A DNA stretch of 64,000 nt, taken from Riptortus pedestris (Eukaryota > Arthropoda > Insecta > Hemiptera > Alydidae). Location: the NCBI GenBank assembly GCA_019009955.1, contig CM032233.1:100157001-100221000 (forward strand), read 5' to 3'. The translations under genes and the position numbers were made by a program. Every line of letters begins with the position of its first letter. Positions within the stretch are counted from its first letter, which is position 1. A model generated the notes under the pieces. The model did not search any database and was not told the DNA's origin. It saw only the letters and a program-made list of their open reading frames with translations. This document shows, one piece after another, positions 57,426 through 64,000 of the stretch.

Positions 57426-58359
57426 GAACTCAAGGAAGATATGAATAACGCCTACTCACATCAATTATTCTCAATCAGTAGAAGTTATCCCATATTTTAT
57501 AAAAAGAGGATTAATGTATAAAGTCATTATACTTATCTACAAACATGACATCAACCATTCAACCTCATTTTAAATGTAGCTTTCAAGGTTAAAAAAAACA
57601 AACAATTATTCCAAATACTTTTTGAAACAGTCACTAAAACTGGCCCTTTCTTACAATGATGCTATAAATATTTCCTTATAATAATATAATAAAGTATGTA
57701 GATTGCGGACACTGCTGAATTTATTGAAAGAAATGTCATTTTACGCAATGAATTTACTTTTTTTTTTTTATTTCTCATTACCAATTTACGCAGGATAATA
57801 GATTTCAAGAGTCCAACAGTAGAACAATAAATACTTTATAACTGGAACAGGTAGTTAACTTTCACACAAATTATTCTTCAACTGCACTTATAAAGATTTT
57901 CTTCATGCACAAACCCATATATGTGTGTATGTATTTGATCACTTCTTAACAAATAAAACGATTATTTAACTAAAGTTAATACTACTTTTTCCCCTTTATA
58001 AATTTATAAATATACAAGATTTCGTATTGTGTTCGGGTCCTATAAATTTAAATGTGTCGTTGCTTAAAAATGATTCTTCATTGATTGATGATTTTTTTTC
58101 GACTTTAATGCATGATTATACCATCCTGAATGCTGCGGTTACTCCTTGCTTGCTAGGATTATACTCGCTGGAACAATGTATTTCATGATGTATTTTCTTA
58201 TTGTTAATGGGAGATAAGCTAGGGTTTGCTGCAAGCTGAAACCAAGAAAATACAAATATTAAATAGGCATATTTTAAGAATCTTTTATTATTAATAACAA
58301 ATTTCACTAAACAACATTTGTTGACCAGGCTCATAATAATGGTAATATTTTGAATTTTA
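57426..58359. other. AT-rich stretch, nothing recognised
   Basis: No gene. A faint family trace (TTGACCAGGCTCATAATAAT, GGTAATATTTTGAATTTTAG) lies directly before the next complete copy, suggesting that copy inserted into an older one. Confidence 0.45.
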
Positions 58360-58970
58360 GCAGACTTCCCTGCTACGACAGCTATTGAGGTCGTACTCAT
58401 GACGCGATTTTCGAAAAAAATTTCAAATGTCCATCGATCCTACCAAGGAGATGACGAAAATGAGGTCCGTTCAAAATTGTATATATATTTGTCTGTTAAC
58501 GCTCTAGCGGGCGCAATTATTGTTTGATAGTTACCAAACTCGATATTTAAACGTTTTATGCAAAAAGACAGATCAAGTTCGTTAATGGCTGAAATCGGAC
58601 CAGTGGGAGAGGTGGTTTAAAGGGGGATTTTCGAAAATTCGAAATATCTCCGTTACCATACGTCGGATCAAAAAATTGTATAGAACCAAACTTATTCCAA
58701 ATTAAATTTAATATAAATATTGTTCTATACATTTATCCTGTACCTTGAATATTAACCAAGAAATTTGCATTTGTATTGTGTGTGTGGTCGGCAGGAGTCG
58801 TCTATGTTCTGGACTTTGCTAGGGTAGCCGTTTCAGTAACTGTTCGTCGCTCGTGAATAAGTTTAGAGATTCCTTACTACTACTGTTGTTTTTAGGCAGA
58901 TTTCTCTATTGTAAAACTTCACGTGGGAAATCTGCTTAGTTTACGCAGCCCCTGCGTGACGGACGTTTTT
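58360..58970 (+). mobile_element. Helentron-like element, complete
   Basis: The 5' end is GCAGACTTCCCTGCTACGAC (palindrome disrupted), the TA core is very short (58478-58490), and a G-tract GTGGGAGAGGTGG follows. The 3' segment has GTGTGTGGTCGGCAGGAGTC, as at 24545 and inverted at 63310. The inner inverted match, perfect hairpin ACGCAGCCCCTGCGT and GACGGACG complete it. A short core shows that a long (TA)n tract is not needed for an otherwise full copy. Confidence 0.87.
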
Positions 58971-58989
58971 TATTTAAATCTCTCTCTCT

Positions 58990-59386
58990 CTCTAAACTCT
59001 TGGTACGATTCTAGCCATGAACGAATATATAGGATATTCCTAAAATAAGGTGCATACTCGATATTTAACTTTTCCAATCATGGCTAAAGATCATTGTCAA
59101 TGTCTTATATAGATATTAGTGAATGTCTGATATAGGATGTGGAATAGGGAGATTTGAAAATTCAAAATTTTTAAAGTATTGATGCTCTACCATTGTTGTT
59201 GCATACCTTTTCTCGTGACTCAAATATTAAGCGAATTATTAGTGCTTTCTTGTTTTGAGACTGCTGCTCGTCGAATTTTTACCAAGAAATAGAGGATGCA
59301 TGGCGAGTTTACTTTACTAGCGTGTCATTTTAGCTCGTGGGATATCTGCTTAGTTTACTCAGCCTGTGCATGACGGACGTTTTTTG
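58990..59386 (+). mobile_element. Helentron-like element, third subtype fragment with 3' end
   Basis: A jumbled interior (TTAGTGAATGTCTGATATAG, GAGATTTGAAAATTCAAAAT) is followed by CGTGGGATATCTGCTTAGTT, TACTCAGCCTGTGCATGACG and GACGTTTTTT. It starts at a short CT-repeat just after the preceding copy. Confidence 0.65.
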
Positions 59387-59648
59387 TCAACTCTATATAT
59401 GATGGATATTTGAGGAAATTTATCTATTCCAGAACCTCAATGTCTGTCTATTGAGAAAGTTCATGAAATGCTAAAAAAAATTATTTTTGCTACTTAAAAA
59501 AAATAATATATTTAGTTTTAGTTAACTTTTATAACATGGCTTCTTAAATCATTCATAATCTATGTTTATGATTTCACTATTTCCAGCTCAAATAATCCAG
59601 CCTCTTTGAAATGCTTATGTTATTTTGAAATAAAAGTGTTAAAAAAAA

Positions 59649-60240
59649 CCATGACGCAGGGCTGCGTAAACTAAGCAGATTTCCCATGTGAAATTTTGCA
59701 GAAGATAGATGTACATACTGGTAACAAACACTTAACACCACCGTGAATATTAAGTGAATGAATACAAACGGTAATGAGAAATCTTACAGTCAGTTTTAAC
59801 AACCTCCCAACGGAAAGCGACTGCATTGTAAACAAACAGGTCAGCCAACCTCACAGAGCTGAACAGAAATATAGAAATATTCTTCACCCGAATGATAAAC
59901 AATTACTTAAATATTTCTGAATATAACATATTCATTTTATTGAAAACAGTTTACTATATCTAATGTTGTAATTTATAATGAATCAGAATATTTTTTTATC
60001 TCAATCCCTCAAATTTTTGTAATCCAATGCATGCATCTCGTATATCAAACATCCCTTGAAAACGATATTTGGTATTTAATAAATAACATAAATAATATAA
60101 ACAAATGTATATAACAATATTTATAGTAAATATTATTTGCATTATGATTGCTTCTATACACTTTTTCGATCCTAAGTATAGTAACAGAGATATTTCGAAT
60201 TTTCGAAATTCCTCCCCCCTCTCCCACTGGTATGATGTCA

Positions 60241-60290
<50 letters not shown>

Positions 60291-60407
60291 GAACGGACCT
60301 AATTTTCGTCATTTCCTGGGTAGGATCGATGGATATTTGAAGAAATTTTTCGAAATTCACATCATGAGTACGACCTCAATAGCTGATTTCCCTTAAGGGA
60401 AATCTGC
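59649..60407 (-). mobile_element. Helentron-like element, complete second subtype
   Basis: The 3' end on the minus strand is CATGACGCAGGGCTGCGTAA then GCAGATTTCCCATGTG. The second-subtype segment follows (ACATACTGGTAACAAACACT, AATATTAAGTGAATGAATAC, GCATTGTAAACAAACAGGTC), then the common module, a (TA)n core at 60244-60285 and an intact 5' end ATTTCCCTTAAGGGAAATCT. It is about 760 bp, shorter than the copy at 39500 by an internal deletion. Confidence 0.87.
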
Positions 60408-60419
60408 TAAAAACAAGCT

Positions 60420-60466
60420 GTAACGATAAGACAAAAGTTGCGACCGCTAGTGCGGTAACAGACCGC

Positions 60467-60504
<38 letters not shown>

Positions 60505-60597
60505 GTGTGTGTGTCTATAATTTTGAACGGACCTCAATTTCATCATTTCCGAGTTAGGATCCTTGGGCAGCTGAAGAAATATTTTTCCTCGCTCATT
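60420..60597 (-). mobile_element. Helentron-like fragment adjacent to the previous copy
   Basis: AACGATAAGACAAAAGTTGC, GACCGCTAGTGCGGTAACAG, a TA/GT core and GAACGGACCTCAATTTCATC in order. The complete copy 59649-60407 lies directly on its left, with only about a dozen bases between, which suggests it inserted into this older copy. Confidence 0.75.
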
Positions 60598-61067
60598 TTA
60601 CTTAAGTAAAATCTAAAAGATTCCGATAATCCTTTAAAATATCCCTGACTATATATCCCAGATTATTTTTCAAACCTGGTTATAAATTGCCCCGTAAATT
60701 CATTATGATTTCGAAAGTTTTAGCGAATTAAAACTAATAAATATTCATAGATTTACTTCCAAAAAGGAATTCGCTTTTATTAATTCCATCTTACACGCGA
60801 CAAACAAGGGCGTCGGGAATTCTAATGGAGTTGTTTGCGTGATCCCCTTATGGAATTGATTTCTATTTTTAGACGTATTTGTTTTCGGGCCTATAAAAAA
60901 GCTACCGAATACAATAACGTCTTTGAAGAGACTTACAAACAAGTTACTTGATTAAAGTGGATATCTACAGTAAACCTATAACTTTAGTACTCTTCCAATC
61001 ATTAAATTATATTGCAAACATTTTGATTACAAAATTAAATCTTTCATGTCTGAGTGTAACTAAAATA
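60598..61067. other. AT-rich stretch, nothing recognised
   Basis: A 65-codon minus-strand open frame (60745-60942) has no domain. No repeat family recognised. Confidence 0.5.
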
Positions 61068-61250
61068 TCCGTCACGCAAGGAGTGCGTAAAGTAATTAGA
61101 TTTCCCAAGTGCGGATACGACAAACTGTTGATCACATCATACCACATGTTCTCTATTTTGAAGTTAGAATGCGCTGAGTAGAAGCGGGGGGGAGGGGGTT
61201 AAGTAAAAGCTGAAATCAAGACTGTACGAATAACTCGTTTAATACTACTG
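61068..61250 (-). mobile_element. Helentron-like element, third subtype 3' end
   Basis: CCGTCACGCAAGGAGTGCGT, AGATTTCCCAAGTGCGGATA and GAGTAGAAGCGGGGGGGAGG, then ATAACTCGTTTAATACTA. It stops where the next copy's 3' end begins (61254). Confidence 0.78.
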
Positions 61251-61253
61251 AAA

Positions 61254-61738
61254 GTCCGTCACGCAGGGGCTGCGTAAACTAAGCAGATTTCCCACGTGAA
61301 GTTTTACAATAGAGAAATCCGCCTACTAAAACCCGAAGTAGTCACGAAACTGTAAACCAATTCACGAGGGACGAACAGTTACGGAAACGGCCGAACTAGC
61401 TTTCGGCGGAATGACCCGAATAAAGCTGACTTCTGCCGACACACAGAATACAAATGCAAATATCTTGGTTAATATTCACGATAGAGAGTAAATGTATAGA
61501 ACAATATTTATAACAAATTTAATTTGCAATAAGATTGATTTTATATCATTTTTCAATCCGACACATAATAACGGTGGTATTTCGAATTTTCAAAAATCCC
61601 CCCTCTAAAATCCACCCCCCCCTCCCACTGGTCCGATTTCAGCCATTAACGAACTTGATCTTTATTTTTACATAAAACGATTAAATATCAAGTTTGGTAT
61701 CCATCAAACAAAAACTGCGAGCGCTAGAGCAGTAACAG

Positions 61739-61795
<57 letters not shown>
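61254..61795 (-). mobile_element. Helentron-like element, 3' part up to the microsatellite
   Basis: GTCCGTCACGCAGGGGCTGC and GCAGATTTCCCACGTGAAGT head a well-preserved copy through CGGCCGAACTAGCTTTCGGC, the common module, a C-tract and GAGCAGTAACAGAC, into a (TA)n tract (61743-61795). Instead of GAACGGACCTC the tract leads into the ACTAGC dispersed repeat, so the junction is a microsatellite fusion. Confidence 0.85.
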
Positions 61796-61796
<1 letters not shown>

Positions 61797-61800
<4 letters not shown>

Positions 61801-62770
61801 GCTCAGATACCCGGCTTCGCCTGGGAATGTATTTGAGGCTGAATGGTGATGGTATTTTTTTGGCAAGGCTTTAATTTGCACAATATTTTGACATTTACCC
61901 GTCCCAGTGTTTAGGGTTAATTCCCGTTGTTGGCATTTGTTAATAATAAAATTAATTTTTTATGTAAGTCTTCACTGTCCTCCAAATTGTCATATTTCCC
62001 GTAGACAAATAGACAATGAAATATCGCGAATTTTTATTTCAGGCCTCCCTTATAACCCCCACTCCCGTTCTAACCTAAAAATTTTAATATAGCTTTTGTA
62101 AGTTCGGTTTGCTCGTTAGCGCTGAATGAAATCGTTGACTCCCGCTTTAGTTTATAGTGTATATCTCGTTTATACTTTGTTAAAAGACAAAAATGAATAT
62201 GCCCAAAGTTACTTTAAATAACAAAATAAACAACTTTTGTTATGTTCATATTTGCCGAAAAACGAATAGAAAACGAAATACCGCTATTTTTAAATTCAGG
62301 CATCCCTTACAACCCCCACTCCTGCCCGTTTCTAGAAATGTTGGTATGGCTTATAATAATGAAGGTGTTAGTGCTAATATACATACCGAGTTTTATTTAG
62401 TTCGGTTGAGTCGTTTGTGCCAAATAAAATTGCTCACTTCCGCTATAGGTTTTAGCGTATATCACGTTTATAATACGTTATACGAAAAAAGTGTATATAA
62501 CAAAAGTTACTCTAAATAACAAAATAAACAACTTTTGTTATGTTCATACTTGCCGAAAAACCAATAGGAAACGAAATATAGCTATTTTTAATTTCAGGCC
62601 TTCCTTACAACCCCCACTCCTGTTCATCTCAGAGAATTTTAATATAGCCTAAAGTCTAAGTTGGGTTAGTTGTAATATACATATCAAGTTTCATAAAATT
62701 CGGTTCAGCCGTTTATGCGTGAAAAGGTAACAAACAAACAAACATACACGAAAGAAACAAAATGCAGTTA
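61797..62770 (+). repeat. Dispersed repeat of three ~300-bp units, ACTAGC head, AACA tail
   Basis: Head ACTAGCTCAGATACCCGGCT follows (TA)n. Related units of about 299 bp then carry TTCAGGC(C/A)TCCCTTA(C/T)AACC and CCCCCACTCC. The second and third share long stretches such as AACAAAATAAACAACTTTTG (62216 and 62517). The end reads TTCGGTTCAGCCGTTTATGC, GTGAAAAGGTAACAAACAAA and an ACAA-type tail, a terminus common in arthropod repeats thought to be LINE-mobilised. Open frames of 61 and 108 codons here are not convincing. Confidence 0.72.
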
Positions 62771-62845
62771 TGGTGTCTATGGCATGTGAAACGAAAAGTT
62801 ATCGTGAAATTTCGCGAAAAAAATCAATGTACAGACAGAGGTTAC

Positions 62846-62853
<8 letters not shown>

Positions 62854-62903
<50 letters not shown>

Positions 62904-62929
62904 CTGTTGGGAAATCTGTTAAAAAAAAA
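62854..62929 (-). repeat. (TA)n tract and decayed Helentron-like 5' tip
   Basis: A (TA)n tract (62854-62900) is followed by TTGGGAAATCTGTTAAAA, which looks like the end of a minus-strand copy (GGGAAATCTGCTAAAA). The next copy's 3' end begins immediately afterwards, giving a head-to-tail junction. Confidence 0.55.
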
Positions 62930-64000
62930 GTCACTCACGCAGGGGCTGCGTTAACTAAGCAGATTTCCCACGCACGCCACGTATTTGCATTTATCTCAAA
63001 ACTTAAAAATTCAATGAAAACAATATTTGGTATTTAAGCTTCAAATAAAGTTCTTCATAACATAATAGAATATTTAAAATATGAGATGAGTAGGAGTAGG
63101 CTTTACTGAAGACCAAAACTAAAAAAAAAGTCCGTCACGCAGGGGCTGCGTAAACTAAGCAGATTTCCCCACGTGAAGTTTTACAATACAGAAATCTGCC
63201 TAATAACAACTGTAGTAGTATGAAACCTCTAAACCTATTCACGACGGACGAATAGTTACGGAAACGGCCGCCAGAGCTCTCGGCGGAAAGTCCGAACATA
63301 GCCGACTCCTGCCGACCACACGCAGAATACAAATGCAAATATCTCGGTTAATATTCAAGATAGAGAATAAATGTATAGACCAATATTTTTAGTAACTTTA
63401 ATTTGCAATAAGATTCATTCTATACAATGTTTCGATCCGAAGCATAATAACGGAGATATTTTGAATTTTCAAAAATACCCCCTTCTTAACCCCCCCCTCC
63501 CGCTGGTCCGATTTTAGCCATTAACGAACTTGATCTTCCTTTTTACATAAAACGATTAAATTCCGAGTTTGGTAGAGATTAAACAAAAATTGCGACCGCT
63601 AGAGCGTTAACAGACATATATATAATTTTGAACGGACCTCATTTTCGTCATCTCCTGGGTAGGATAGATGGACAATTGAAGAAATTTTTCGAAACTCCCA
63701 TCATGAGTACGACCTCATAGCTGATTTCCCTTAAGGGAAATCTGCTAAAATGCAAATATCTCAGTAAATAATCAAGATAGTGAAAAACGTTACATAACAA
63801 CATTTATAGAACATTAAATTTGCAATAATATTGGTTATATATAATTTTTCGATCCGACGCATAATAACGGAGATATTAAGAATTTTCGAAATTCTCCCCC
63901 TCTAAACCCCCCCTCCACCTTGTCCGATTTCAGCCATTAACGAACTTGATCTTTCTTTTTGTATAAAACCATTATATATCAAGTTTGATAACGATAAGAC
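62930..64000 (-). mobile_element. Helentron-like element interrupted by a younger copy
   Basis: The outer copy begins GTCACTCACGCAGGGGCTGC and runs to GACCAAAACTAA near 63122. It resumes at ATGCAAATATCTCAGTAAAT (63750) and continues past the C-tract to AACGATAAGAC at the window edge. The two parts join in the right order when 63130-63745 is removed. The outer copy is of the second or third subtype (GAGTAGGAGTAGGCTTTACT). Confidence 0.85.
63130..63745 (-). mobile_element. Helentron-like element nested in another copy, complete
   Basis: Complete ends: GTCCGTCACGCAGGGGCTGC at 63130 and TTTCCCTTAAGGGAAATCTG (C) ending at 63745. Its TA core is very short (63616-63624). It carries the CGGCCGCCAGAGCTCTCGGC variant segment also seen in the copy at 24545. 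It sits in an A/T-rich spot of the outer copy with no obvious target duplication beyond the A-run. Confidence 0.9.

Overview
The window looks like a gene-poor, AT-rich stretch of a large animal genome, most likely an arthropod. The evidence is spliced exons with consensus splice sites, very abundant (TA)n and (CA)n microsatellites, tRNA-derived SINEs, and remnants of Ty3/Gypsy, LINE, Penelope-like, piggyBac and hAT elements. Nothing in it looks bacterial. The species cannot be named from the sequence alone.

Host gene content is minimal. Two short exon candidates lie on the + strand, at 30551-30641 (91 bp) and 56182-56241 (60 bp). They are phase-compatible and separated by a 25.5 kb intron. 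The first encodes an SEYRSTYRW-type motif resembling the repeat of the microtubule/centriole protein MDM1. The rest of the window reads as intron or flank of this gene. No other convincing protein-coding gene was found, and most open frames are by-products of microsatellites and minisatellites.

The dominant feature is one non-autonomous transposon family, present as more than thirty complete or broken copies in both orientations, about 17-18 kb by hand tally. A copy starts with GCAGATTTCCC inside a palindrome, carries a central (TA)n microsatellite and a G-rich tract, and ends with the inverted match GGGAAATCTGC about 25-30 bp inside a terminal hairpin (ACGCA-GCCCC-TGCGT) followed by GACGGAC and T-rich DNA. 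This asymmetric terminal-repeat architecture matches Helentron-associated interspersed elements (HINE, DINE-1-like). At least three structural subtypes (about 0.6, 0.7-0.75 and 0.9-1.0 kb) and one nested insertion (63130-63745 within 62930-64000) are visible.

Layout. 1-700: decayed Gypsy pol on the minus strand. 0.7-16.7 kb: mostly unique AT-rich DNA with a TIR-like element (3.66-4.43 kb), a GC-richer island (7.0-7.4 kb), a 42-bp minisatellite (10.84-11.27 kb) and a SINE. 16.7-25.3 kb: a dense Helentron-like cluster containing a LINE reverse transcriptase relic and a head-to-head palindrome. 25.8-27.1 kb: a Z-DNA-prone repeat, a 193-bp-arm inverted repeat with Penelope-like motifs and an AT satellite. 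27.5-28.0 kb: an element broken into a 25-bp perfect minisatellite. 30.5 kb: MDM1-like exon. 35.1-36.3 kb: a hAT-type MITE with an 8-bp target duplication and a second 25-bp minisatellite. 39.5-55.5 kb: a second dense Helentron-like cluster with SINEs, long (TA)n tracts and a piggyBac-type element flanked by TTAA. 56.2 kb: second exon. 58.3-64 kb: a third Helentron-like cluster with a three-unit dispersed repeat.
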